Of a DNA stretch of 64,000 bases, positions 1 through 10,368 are shown one piece after another; position 1 is the stretch's first letter; the number at the start of each line of letters is the position of its first letter. Made by a program: the position numbers and the translations under genes. The stretch covers positions 9,504,366-9,568,365 of the forward strand of contig OZ036013.1 of the NCBI GenBank assembly GCA_964035015.1, given 5' to 3'. Origin of the DNA: Corallium rubrum (Eukaryota; Cnidaria; Anthozoa; Scleralcyonacea; Coralliidae). The notes under the pieces were generated by a model that saw nothing but the letters and a program-made list of their open reading frames with translations, ran no database searches and was not told the origin of the DNA.

Positions 1-260
1 TGTAGTGTAGTGTAGTGTAGTGTAGTGTAGTGTAGTGTAGTGTAGTGTAGTGTAGTGTAGTGTAGTGTAGTGTAGTGTAGTGTAGTGTAGCGTAGCGTAG
101 CGTATTGTGGTGTGGTGTGGTGTGGTGTGGTGTGGTGTGGTGTGGTGTGGTGTGGTGTGGTGTGGTGTGGCGAGGTGAGGCGAGGTGAGGCGTGGCGTGG
201 CGTGGCGTGGCGTGGCGTGGCCTGGACTGGTCAGGTCTGGTCTGATCTGACCTGACTTTT
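1..260. repeat. Pentanucleotide satellite (tgtag / tgtgg)
   Basis: About eighteen perfect copies of tgtag are followed by tgtgg copies and then degenerate variants (cgagg, cgtgg, ctgg). The array ends about 12 bp before the splice acceptor of the EGF exon at 273, so it is intronic. The paralogous EGF exon at 39158 is also preceded by a 5-bp satellite (agtct), which suggests both arrays descend from one ancestral intronic repeat that drifted in sequence. Confidence 0.95.
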
Positions 261-272
261 TTTTAATTTTAG

Positions 273-389
273 ACGTTGATGAATGCAACATCAATCCTTG
301 CCACAAAAATGCTAATTGCAACAATACCGCTGGTTCTTATACTTGCGCATGTAATCGCGGTTTTATTGGAAATGGAACAAACTGCACAG
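273..389 (+). CDS. Calcium-binding EGF exon, truncated paralogue
   Basis: A 117-nt phase 1-1 exon lies between a pyrimidine-rich tract ending in ag and a gtaata donor. It encodes one EGF module starting DVDEC, with six cysteines and the GSYTC..C..GF pattern. The DxDEC start and the Asn/Gly-Ser-Tyr spacing are typical of calcium-binding EGF domains in secreted proteins. It is nearly identical to the exon at 39158-39274. The 5' exons of this copy would lie upstream of the window. Confidence 0.8.
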
Positions 390-1356
390 GTAATATATTT
401 TGGTAGTTGTACATAGATGTTCAGCCTTAGCATATAGGCGGCGTTATTTCCTGCAGTTTGAAATTCCAGAAAATTAGAACTGTTATGATATTCAATTGTC
501 TTTGCTTTTGGTGAAGAAAAATCTACTTTTCGACCGCACTGGATATATCGGTACGAAGACTGTAGACCCAACATTCGCACAACTCATGTGAAATAAAGCT
601 TATTTTAAACTTTGCTTGTTCAATTTTTTCAACAACGAACGCAAGGCCCGATATGATTTTATTTATAATGTACATATATACTTAAATTTATAAAATACAA
701 TGAGATTAATGTGCTGCTTAGGTAACGTTGCAATGTAAAAAATATCGAAATAGTAAAGGTTCTATAAATCGGATTGAACTGTACGTTTCTTTGATAAAGG
801 GCCTCAGCTCGAAACGCTATCAAACTGCATGCAATATTCCTTAATCTAAATTGCACTTCAAGTTTTAGGCTGCAGTTTTTAAAAATTATTGGGGCCAACC
901 AGCTAGGCGTCTACAAATTATTTGGTCCCACCAGTCACAAATTCTTGGGGCCCACAAGGTACAGATCCTCAGGACCCACCAGGAAATCTCCCGGTGTCGC
1001 TGTGGGCCACGCCGCTCTTGTGCTCAGTTGACGCGTTCAGTCAAGTGATCATCATTTGTAATCTATTACAGAACATACATGGAAAAATGTATTTTATTTG
1101 TTAAGTACACATTGAAAAATTCAAATTATAAGACCTGGGGCCGGAGCGTATACAGCAATAATGCCGCGAGTGTGCTTATGATCAAGATAGCTTCTAGTTA
1201 CGGGAAACGAAAAATATTTGGAGACATACCACAGACACATTACGTTTTCCCTGTATATTTGCTCTAGATGTGTCTTTACAATACATATGAACGTTTGAGT
1301 TGGATTTACACTTTTATATATTTGTGACATTCTTCTACTTAATCTTTTACATATAG
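390..1356 (+). other. Intron of truncated paralogue
   Basis: This non-coding stretch joins the EGF exon to the fibrinogen exon. It is colinear with 39275-41445, which additionally carries an inserted DNA element at 40057-41238. At 786-821 is a hammerhead-ribozyme-like relic (GAAAC and the stem II sequence kept, the CTGANGA core changed) that is shared with 39671-39706. Confidence 0.65.
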
Positions 1357-1740
1357 TACTGCGGAAAGGTTGTGCCAATTTGTACAAAAATGGAATAAAA
1401 GAAAATGCCGTGTACACAATTATCCCAGATGATAAAGAAGCTTTTGATGTAAGGTGTGACATGACAACTGATGGAGGAGGTTGGACTGTTTTTCAAAGAC
1501 GAATGGTCGGAAGCGTGGATTTTTATCTAAATTGGGCTGATTACAAAAATGGATTTGGTAATCTCAGTGGAGAGTTCTGGTTAGGACTGGACAAGATAAA
1601 TCGTTTGTCAGAGAGTGGTCCAGATGTTTTGAGAGTTGATCTGGAAGATTTTGAAAACGAGACACGTTACGCTAAGTACAGTACATTTGCCAGAGCAGAT
1701 GAAACAGAGCTATATAAGCTGACCGTAACAGGTTATTCAG
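1357..1740 (+). CDS. Fibrinogen-related domain exon (N-terminal half), truncated paralogue
   Basis: A 384-nt phase 1-1 exon follows a ttttacatatag acceptor and precedes a gtgaga donor. It encodes the first half of a fibrinogen C-terminal (FReD) domain: the Cys and YKNG start, FDVRCDM, GGGWTVFQRR, NWADYKNGFGNLSGEFWLG and the following LRVDLEDF block. FReDs are secreted or cell-surface lectin-like recognition domains. The matching C-terminal exon, with the calcium site and the last cysteine pair, is not found downstream before 28951, so this gene copy looks 3' truncated. It closely resembles the exon at 41446-41829. Confidence 0.85.
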
Positions 1741-2230
1741 GTGAGAAAAATTTTATTTGAGAAAGTTATTAACAAGGTACAAGGCTATTTGTTTGTAGTT
1801 GCGTATTAGAAAATTGAAACGTGTCGTACGCTTTGTCAAATTTGTGCAGGACAAGTCGCCACAATTGCAGTGTTGCAGAAGAATTGCTTTCTACTCTGCG
1901 CGACGATTGTAGAAACTTGTCTCGCGAAGCCTTTCGGTATTGTACAAAATGGCAAAGGGCTTGTTATTTCAAGTCAGTCACACGATCTGATTAATTGGAT
2001 CCGACTATTGTGCCGATGTATGTATGTGATTGACTAGAGTGACATACAAGAGTTGAAATATAGTATGTTTTTGTATACTACTGAAATATGGAAGTAGATT
2101 AGAAGTCAAGTGATTCGAACAAAGGCCCTTCGTCAGAGAGAAACGTCACACTACTTAGACTTACAAGAGTGTCGAGTAATTTGCTTGCGAACACCGGTTT
2201 TTACTTTGATATGTGAATCACATACATTAA
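1741..2230 (+). other. Former intron after fibrinogen exon
   Basis: This is colinear with 41830-42336 in the second copy. It includes a minus-strand hammerhead-like relic near 2112-2150 with CTGACGA kept. It ends at a TTAA that has received a transposon (2231-2661). Confidence 0.6.
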
Positions 2231-2661
2231 GGTGGGGCTCCATACAGTCTCTTGAAAAATGGAAAATACAAGTTTGAGAGCCCAAAACACGTGTATAAAA
2301 ATTTGGTAAAATTAACAAACATGATTTTTCCGAGAAAAAAAAATTATTCGCCATACAGAATTTTTTTAAAATCGGCCAATTGATTACTCATGCTTCAGGA
2401 AACGTTTTAATCAAAAAAAAATTGGGGGTCACCAAAGTTTTTTTCGAATTAAATTAGTTTGAAGGGTAATTTGCAGCTATTTTGAAACTTCATTGTTGCC
2501 ATAGCAACAACGGTTGCTATTTATTTGGTAACAGCTTTTTATTGTAAGACTTTTTAACGATGCATAACATTTAGTTTTATTCTTTTTCCGAATTGTTTAT
2601 GCACGTGTTTTGGACTCTCCACTTGTACTTTCCACTTTTCAAAAAAATGTATGGAGCCACC
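2231..2661. mobile_element. TTAA-flanked foldback MITE
   Basis: TTAA at 2227-2230 and 2662-2665 flank an element starting ggtggggctccatacag and ending in its inverted complement (ggagccacc). It is the same family as the full palindrome at 50560-51236 but has lost much of one arm. TTAA duplication is the hallmark of piggyBac and Kolobok transposons. No coding capacity is seen. Confidence 0.8.
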
Positions 2662-3098
2662 TTAAAAGGAGATTCAGATCTGATTATTCTCAAACTCATT
2701 AATAATTCATGAGTAAAATTCAGAAGAAATAAGTAGTTAATCCCCGAGCCCGGGAGTAGGGCCGAAGGCCCGGAGCCCGGTGAGGGTGCTAATCTTGACA
2801 TGCGTGTAGTCCACTTTACACGCGTGTAGAAAAAGCGAGGGAGACGAAATCTGGGAATAGTTTATATATTTATATATATGTTTGGTACGGTGTCACGCGG
2901 TAAGTATTGTTGGGCACTGGTGACTAACAATATATTTCAAATTGAGAATCACGTGATGTGGCACGTACAAAATAACCGTCTTTTACCGCAAAATCGTTTT
3001 CACAACGGTTTTTCGTCTTTTTCAAGACGAAGAAAGTGTTTTGCAAGAAAACTGTGATTTTTGAGTGAATAATTATATACAAACAAAAATTTAACAAT

Positions 3099-3748
3099 AT
3101 GGAAAGAGAACAAACAAATCAACAAAGTGGAAAAGAAAAGCGACAAGAGCGAACCCAAAGAGAAAGCGACGAGAAAAAGGCGGAAAGATTACGAAAACGG
3201 AGAGAGCTTACTCGTCAAAGGCTAGAAAACGAGACAGCGGAGAAGAGGGAAGTACGCTTAGCGAAGAGAAGAGAAGCTTACAAAAAACGCTCAGAAACAA
3301 GTAGAGGTAAGCACAATCAGCGTGTTAGAGAGAGAAGGCAGCGAGAAAGTAGTGAACAGAGAGAGAGAAGGCTGCAAATTTTGAGACAACAGGCGAGAGA
3401 AAGAATAGAAACAGAAACGTCACAACAGAGAGCAAGCCGACTCGAGATTCTGTCGACAAACACGACTGCAAGAATAGTGCAAGAAACGCCTGACCAACGA
3501 AATGACCGCCTACAAGTAATTAGACAAAATACAAGAGCCCGAATTCATGACGAAACGTCTGAACAACGAGAAGAACGGCTACAAGTGCTTAGACAAAATA
3601 CAGCTGCTCGAATTGATTCAGAAACGCCTGAAGAACGAGCAAGAAGAATCGAGCACGTCAGAAAAAATACTGCAGAGAGAAGAGCGCAAAATGCCTCTCT
3701 ACAACAGGCACAAGTTGATAGTCGAAAAGAGTATCTTTACCAAAGGGG
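3099..3748 (+). CDS. Helitron N-terminal charged coiled-coil region
   Basis: This frame encodes a very Arg/Glu/Gln-rich protein with about five degenerate repeats of roughly 24 residues (pattern RLQxLRQNTxARIxxETxEQR). It starts at the first ATG after the 5' terminal region. Similar charged repeat segments precede the zinc-finger/Rep part in animal Helitrons. The frame is lost at a run of six G near 3745, after which the protein continues in the frame that starts the Rep exon. The segment is probably nucleic-acid binding, but that is inference. Confidence 0.6.
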
Positions 3749-5420
3749 GGTGGCAAAATGTCGAGAGTCCTTTACACGAGCAAGAATGGGCGAAAAATGA
3801 AATGCAGAGATTTCACACAACCCAAGAAGTGTTGGAGCACAGACAGTGCACTGTTTGTAAAGAAGCCTGGCCAACCAAGCAGAATTTGGCAGTGCAAAAC
3901 TACCTGTGTAATCGATGTAAGAGAGATAAGAAATCTCCAAAAGTGTACAGTGTGGACAATGGCATGGATCCAGGTATTGTATCACAGCAGCTAGATGGGT
4001 TAACCCAGGTAGAGGAAATGTTAATTGCCAGGGTCTGTCCCATTGTGAGTGTGTACAGGAAACATGGTGGGCAGAGAGGGTACAAGGGGCATGTACTAAA
4101 CTTACCCCAAGATATTCAGAGTTTCTTGTCTAGGTTGCCATGTCATGTAGCTGATTTACCTGTTTTGGTAATAAGAAGACATGGAGTGGATAACACACAT
4201 CGAGATTTCACTGTTCGTCGACACAGAGTGCTCGAGCCTGTGTTATGGCTAAAGACCAACAATCCCTATTTCAAAGATGTAGAGATTGATCGAGAGGCAA
4301 TACAGAGCTTGCCTGAAAATGGTGTTCCAGATGACCTCAGGTATGTTGTAGAACCAGATGTACAGGTAACAGCTCCTGAACATGAAAATGAAGGCCCACC
4401 ACAGGAGCCAGTAGGTACTGACAACAGTGTTGAAGAATCTCTTGTAGGTTGTGGGAGCAGCTCATTCATTCCTCACCGACAAAGGCAGAAGAAGGAAGCT
4501 GATGCAATTCGAGAGACAGTGAATGAGAAGGATCCACTAGACTGGCCATCTACAGAAGGTAATGTAGTGAATGAGTTTGAGACAGATGGGCTAGCGACAA
4601 TGGCTTTTCCCACATTGTTTCCATTTGGGAAAGGTGATCCAACCACACGGGCCAGGCAACATGGTGTCACTTTGACTGAGGCATTTAAGCACCTGGAAAA
4701 ATTTGCTGAAGTGTTGCCAAATGGTGAGTATAGATGGAGGTTTGCTTCTCACCCACGTTTTCCATACTGGGCACTAGATATGAAGCAAATACATCAACTA
4801 TTGTCACAAGCAAATATTTACTTGCGACAACATCCAGCTGATGCCAACTTGACCATGGAAGAGCTAAAAGAGATGGTTAATTTAATGAGTGGTAAGCAAA
4901 TGGTGAATCGATTGCAGCGTTATGTGTGCAAGGTGCAAGGTACAAATCAGTACTGGTATCAACGCTTGCAAGAATTGCTAGCACTAATAGAGCAGAAAGG
5001 TTGTCCAACTTTCTTTTTTCCATTTAGTCCTGCTGATAGTTACTGGCCAGATCTGCAAAGACTACTGCAGACAGGGGAAGATGCTACAAGGTCACAACGA
5101 GCACAAGCTGTGATTGACAAGCCCCATTTGACTGACTGGTATTTCAAGCAGCGTCTGGATGACTTTATCAGACATTGGTTGAATGGTGTTTTGGATGCAG
5201 AGTGGCATTGGTTCCGCTATGAATATCAGGCCAGGGGAAGTATTCATGCCCATGGGTGTGCCCGGTTAAACAATGCCCCTGATATTCCATTGTTACGAGC
5301 TCAAGCTGCCCAGGGGTGGGGTTTCAGCCAAGCTGATACCACAATTTTAATGGAAGATTTTGATTTCTTTTACCAGGAAGACATTGACCGTGGAAAAGAA
5401 GCTGAGAGGCAGTTAGTGAA
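3749..5420 (+). CDS. Helitron Rep (replication initiator), exon 1
   Basis: From the N-terminus there is a CxxC-type zinc-finger region (CTVCKEAWP then CNRC), the Helitron-like N-terminal domain and the Rep nuclease core. The HUH motif is visible as IHAHG near 5241-5255, supplying the metal-binding histidines. The downstream part around GFSQADTTILMEDFDFF is also typical. The exon ends at codon Lys (AA) with a gtgagt donor at 5421. Open frame upstream to 3547 is out of register with the true N-terminus because of the lesion at the G run. Confidence 0.85.
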
Positions 5421-5586
5421 GTGAGTGACATATATTTAATATTTGCAATTGTATTGTTTAAATTGGCTTAATTTGGACAATTATTATGACTTAAGAAAGA
5501 GCTAACAGATTGACAACAGACATTTTCTTATTTTTTTTAAATTATAGTATTTAATTTTTTTTACTTCAATTATTATTATCTTGAAG
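5421..5586 (+). other. Spliceosomal intron inside Helitron Rep
   Basis: This 166-nt AT-rich stretch begins gtgagtgac and ends with a T-rich tract and ttgaag. Joining 5420 to 5587 restores one Lys codon and continues the Rep protein with YVDWLVTT, as expected for the family. Introns are unusual in Helitron Rep genes, but the junction reads perfectly. Confidence 0.7.
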
Positions 5587-6901
5587 ATATGTTGACTGGC
5601 TAGTGACAACCGTCAATGAGAAATTACCAGGTGAACAATGGCAAATTCCTGAACCACACCCATCAGCTGTCAAACCGAGTGCGGTTCACAGCAGAGATGA
5701 TGACTACCACAGATTGGTGAATACTGTGGAGAGGCATACGAGATGCAGCCCAGCCTATTGCTTGAAGCAGAAAGGTTATGATGTTCCTGCAGAATGCAGA
5801 TTTGGTTTCCCAAAGGCACTGGAGGAGGAAACAAAACTGTGTTATGAGAAGTTGCCACATGACAAGGTGAGTACAGAGTTGGTGACAAAACGAAATGACC
5901 CTAGATTAAATTCACATAATAGGGTCATGCTTGAGAATTGGAGAGCTAATGTTGATTTGCAGGTAATAGTTGATCAGAATGCTTGTGCTAGATATATGGC
6001 TAAGTATGCTGCAAAAGGAGAGCCACGGTCAAAGCAACCATCAGAAATTTTGCAATCATGTGTGTCTACATGTAGATTACACAATGATGATCAGGTATCA
6101 TCAGCGATCAAAAAGGCAATGATCCAAGTTGTTGGAGATCGCGACATGGCAGCACAGGAGACTGCACATATGCTGCTGAGCTTGCCTTTGGTAGGATGTA
6201 GTTATAACTTTGTTACTGTATCTTTAGATAACAGTAGGAGAGTTGTCATGGACACCGAGGACCAAAGTGAAGAGATCTTGCAAAAATCTACAATTGAAGA
6301 TTATGGTAAGCGTTCAACTGAGAATAGCAGGTATCATGGCCTATCTCAGTTGAATTTGATGCAGTATGTGTCACAGTACACAAGAATCAGATCTGAAATA
6401 AGAAAGCGACCATTACCATATATTGTAAGGACCTTTCCAAGGATGTCAGCAAACCCCCATGGGCCTGATTTTGGCCGGTATTGCAAATTTCAATTGATCA
6501 AGTTCAAACCCTGGGAGGGTGAACCATCAAATGCATGGGACAATAACGATGAGAATGATGAAATGTTCATCAACACCTATTACATGTTTCTTGAAACTGA
6601 TTTTGCTTCAGAGAATGTTTTAGGTCATGAGGAAGAGCGGGACAGAGTTTTCCAACACATGTCAGGTGAAGGAAATGAAGAGGATATCAATGATAACACA
6701 GGCAACAATAATGATGATGATGAATATAATAATGATCCAGAAAATCAACTTGATGACTGGATGCTGCTATGCAGATTGAACCAATGGTATGAGGAGTTGG
6801 GTGATCAGCTGTTGGGGACTGGGAATGACTGGTATGCAGCTGCACGAACAGTTCCAGTGGAGTTGCTGAAGAACGAGGGCGACGACACAATGTACAAGTG
6901 A
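5587..6901 (+). CDS. Helitron Rep, exon 2 with catalytic tyrosines
   Basis: This continues the Rep domain. The paired catalytic tyrosines sit in ARYMAKYAAKGE (about 5986-6021), the YxxKYxxK motif that cleaves and joins DNA ends in rolling-circle transposition. It is followed by the family's helical region, a block ending near YCKFQLIKFKPW, and an acidic Asn/Asp/Glu-rich stretch (about 6640-6760). The frame closes with tga at 6899-6901, while the helicase continues in another frame, so a one-base lesion (or an unseen splice) separates them. Confidence 0.85.
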
Positions 6902-8286
6902 GCAATGAAGTTCCCATTGATCCATCAACCCTAAATGAGAAGCAACGACTTGCATATGATATTCTTATATCTCATATGCAAAATGGTGAGAAACCTGACC
7001 CAGTCAACATGATTGTATGTGGTACTGCAGGAACAGGTAAGACGTACCTAATCACTGCTTTAAAACAGGTTTTGGGTGACAGTTGTATAATAACTGCGAC
7101 AACAGGTATTGCAGCATTTAGTATTAATGGCCAGACATTACACTCTGCTGCACAACTTCCTATATGTGAGTATAAAGACCTACAGGGTGAGTCGTTGCAA
7201 CGCTTACAGTTAAAACTGGAAGGTAAGGCTTACCTCATTGTCGATGAAATGTCAATGATTGGTCACAAAATGTTGTCGTGGTTAGACAATAGATTGCGTG
7301 CTGGCACAGGGAATGAAGATAAGCCATTTGGTGGTATTTCAGTGATCCTCCTTGGTGACTTTGGTCAGTTGCCACCAGTGGGTGACCGGCCATTGTATAT
7401 TGCAGGAAATGGAACCACTGTAAGTGATCATGGTCATTCATTATATCTATTGTTTGATTCTATAGTTATTTTGAATGAGATTATGCGACAGGCTGGTGAG
7501 AATGCTGAGGCACAAGCATTCAGAGCCTTGCTGATGAGAATGAGAGATGGACAGGTAACAGAACAAGACTGGCATCTCGTACTGCAACATTCCACACCTA
7601 ATATCGCAATGGATCAGTTTAGTGATGCTATTCGGTTATACTTTGACAAGAAGAGTGTAGCTGAGTACAACTATGAGAAGTTGAGAGGCAATGGACAGGC
7701 GGTGGCAAAGATTCAGGCAAAGAACTCTGGCTATGGAGCATCAGCAGCAACATCTGATGAGGCTGGTGGCTTAGAAGCAGTGCTTTTCCTGTCTAAGAAA
7801 GCAGATGTCATGCTGACATCCAACCTGTGAGCTGAAGTTGGCCTTTGCAATGGTTCATTTGGAGTGGTTGAGGAGATTTGGTTTGCAGAAAATCTTGGAC
7901 CACCAAATCTACCTGTCGCTGTGTTGGTACATTTCCCTGCCTACACTGGCCTGGGATTTATTGATACATGTCCCAAGTGCATACCAGTGCCATCAAAGGT
8001 ATTTGAATGGATGGCTGATGGGAAGTACGTGTCAAGACAACAGGTCCCATTGAGATTAAGGTATGCAATGACTATTCACAAGTCACAGGGACAGACTTTA
8101 CCAAAGGCTGTCGTTGACTTGGGCAAAAGTGAGAAAGTAGCTGGATGTACATTTGTTGCTACATCTAGGGTGAGATCCATTAATGATATTGTGTTTGAGC
8201 CAAACTTTTACAGGTGGATGGTATGCCTTGTTAAAATATGTGTTAAACTTATGTTGTCATGGCGACAAATTATGACGTCATTATGA
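6898..8286 (+). pseudogene. Helitron PIF1-family helicase with internal stop
   Basis: This is an SF1 DNA helicase of the PIF1/RRM3 type fused to Rep in Helitrons; it unwinds DNA during rolling-circle transposition. Visible motifs are NEKQRLAYD, Walker A GTAGTGKT (7021-7044), TATTGIAA, Walker B LIVDEMSM, LLGDFGQLPPVGD, and near the C-terminus YAMTIHKSQGQTL and VATSRV. A TGA at 7828-7830 interrupts the frame where the family has a Trp-like position (TSNL*); reading continues in the same frame to 8286. The copy is therefore probably non-autonomous now. Confidence 0.85.
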
Positions 8287-8289
8287 CGT

Positions 8290-9287
8290 CATTAATTGCA
8301 AAAACCCAGGATTACTAGCATTTCAAAAAAAATTTTTCCTGTTGTTTTGTTAACATAAAAAAGGTAGTATATCAAAAAAATAGTTTCTCTTTATTAAAAA
8401 GTGCTTACTTTTATTTTAACTATTATAAAAGCAAACATAATAAAAATTGTCGGCTGAAATTTTGTGTTGGTAGGTGTTTACAACTCCGCTGTAACTTTTT
8501 TTTGACGTGATATTTTTTCACCAAATTTTCTACACATGAAGCCCATACATACTTAGGAAAAGTCATAAAATTTCAGAACCATACCTGTACTGGTTTAGGA
8601 GATATTAACTTTTAAATTCAGCGCGGGCACTTTCCGCCCCCCCCCCCCCCCCCCCCAGTCTGGATAAGGTTAAGAGTAATCTGAAAGCCATAAATTACAT
8701 AATTTTGTTGTAATAAAACCAGAACATAGAATGAATGATACATGATACATGAATCTTTAGATTTATTTATAAACAAGTCGTAAATGTAAAAACAAGTTGG
8801 GGGTATTTTGTATAGACCCTTAGTATTGTAATTTATACCATTATATGCATACTGCTATACATATAACACATTACTAGTGATATTGGGCATTTCACTCGAT
8901 TACATAGAATGTTCTAAGGATTTTATATGATCGCGAGTTCTGTATATATAATAAGGTGGTAGTGCCAGGAGAGAATTGGGTATATTATAAGTAATATTGG
9001 GCATTTCACTCGATTACATAGCATGTTCTAAGGATTGGCGTGAAGGAAAATTCGAGTATAGAATATATACATTTTAAGACCAAGCCAAGACCAGTTGCGA
9101 AAAATGCAACTACACAGGCCTTCCGGCAGGAATTGAACCCATTAGTAGTCTATACACATTACTAGTCTACTCACTTGGCCTTAAAACAATTGTACCCCCC
9201 CCCCCCCCCCCATACAACAAGTTTCTCCATGGATTTAAGATTTTCACGAGAACGGTCATGGAGACCATTCGGGGGGGGCGACCACTG
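8290..9287. other. Gene-free stretch with short duplication and poly-C runs
   Basis: No coding region is seen. Poly-C runs occur at about 8637-8656 and 9196-9210. A roughly 40-bp sequence (tattgggcatttcactcg...) is repeated directly at about 8880-8920 and 8995-9035. Confidence 0.5.
9095..9182 (-). repeat. tRNA-derived SINE-like head
   Basis: On the minus strand an A-box-like ggccaagtgagtagact is followed after about 35 bp by a B-box-like gggttcaattcc. This spacing matches an internal RNA polymerase III promoter. No complete cloverleaf is formed, so a short interspersed element is more likely than a tRNA gene. Confidence 0.35.
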
Positions 9288-9693
9288 GTTATCACAACGT
9301 TTGTAGACATATCTCTTAGAAATAAAATAAAAACATAAGATGAAAAGGAAACTATATGGGGTCACCACAAAGAGTGGGTATCTCCCCCAAACTAACATTT
9401 TTGGACAATTAGGGTGGGTATCTCCACAATACTAAAAAAGTGTAAATATAAAACAAGAAATTATGGGGTCACCATAACTTAACGTGGGTATCGCCACAAA
9501 ATTAAATAATTATAACTATAAAAATATGGGGTGACCACTTAATGTGGGATCTTCCTGAAAATATAATTATAGAAAAATGGGGTCATAAATATTTATTTGA
9601 GGAGATACCCATTCTATGTGGTGACTCCATATAGTCTCCTTTATGTCTTATTGATGAAAATTAAGAAATATCTACAAAAGTTGTGATAACCTC
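9288..9693. mobile_element. Inverted-repeat element (about 100-bp arms)
   Basis: The left arm (ggttatcacaac... to ...ggggtcacc) is matched by an inverted right arm ending gttgtgataacc at about 9683-9693. Between the arms are several direct repeats of a ggggtcacca...gtgggtatc unit. No coding region is present. Probably a non-autonomous DNA transposon or foldback element. Confidence 0.6.
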
Positions 9694-9777
9694 ATGAGTT
9701 TATGATAAAGAACCTGACCAGTTTACACCTTAAACCAGAGTAGCAATATACACCATTTGACTGGCATAGTGTTAAAC

Positions 9778-10360
9778 CAGTGCTTCTTAACGGGGTCCAT
9801 ATGCACCAACAGCGGGGGGGGGGTTACAAATTCTTAGGGGTGAATTTTAAAGACAGTGGGAATTGGGGGTGAATGGCTTAATAATAGAGAAATCTGCTCC
9901 AAGGGAAAAAAAATATATTGAACATTAAAAGTCTGAAAATAGCATGCATGTGGAACCACAGTGAAATGCCTGATTGTCAAACTTTTGGAAACACAGCTAT
10001 TTGTATGTAAAAGTTGAATAAGAAGGACATTAAAAGAGGCGAATGATTTTTATAAGGGGTTAAAAAAAGAATAGAATCAATGGATTAATTGTTGATTTAA
10101 TCATTAACTATAATAGAATTTAGATATGCCAAGATCAGGCAAGAAATAAAAGATGTGTAATCTGACACCAGCTGACTAGTGAAGTGTGCAATTGTATAAT
10201 ATTGTCTCAAAACTCAGTTAACTGTTATACTATTATTAGGAGAGAGGTAGGCTGCGATCATGCTCTCAGAAGGCCTGATTGCAGATTAAGGGAGAGGGAG
10301 GTGTGATGAAGGAATACTTGCCCAGGTGGGGAATCTGCGAAAAAAGGTTGAGAAGCACTG
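9778..10360. mobile_element. Non-autonomous hAT-like transposon with 8-bp target duplication
   Basis: The ends are cagtgcttcttaac and its inverted partner gttgagaagcactg, the terminal sequence typical of hAT elements. A perfect 8-bp direct repeat tgttaaac flanks it at 9770-9777 and 10361-10368. There is no transposase frame inside, so it depended on a source element elsewhere. Confidence 0.85.
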
Positions 10361-10368
10361 TGTTAAAC

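Larger units (their letters stand above)
2741..8290 (+). mobile_element. Helitron (rolling-circle transposon), damaged; 3' end unresolved
   Basis: The 5' end is placed at the TC of tccccgagcccggg because the paralogous segment near 42713 shows the uninterrupted site with an A/T junction, as expected for Helitron insertion. Just inside is a GC-rich nested hairpin (ccggg..gggcc gaa ggccc..cccgg). It encodes a HUH Rep and a PIF1-type helicase on the + strand. Lesions are a frameshift near 3745, a frame change near 6898 and an in-frame stop at 7828. I could not identify a 3' CTRR end with hairpin, so the right border is only the end of coding homology. Confidence 0.8.
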
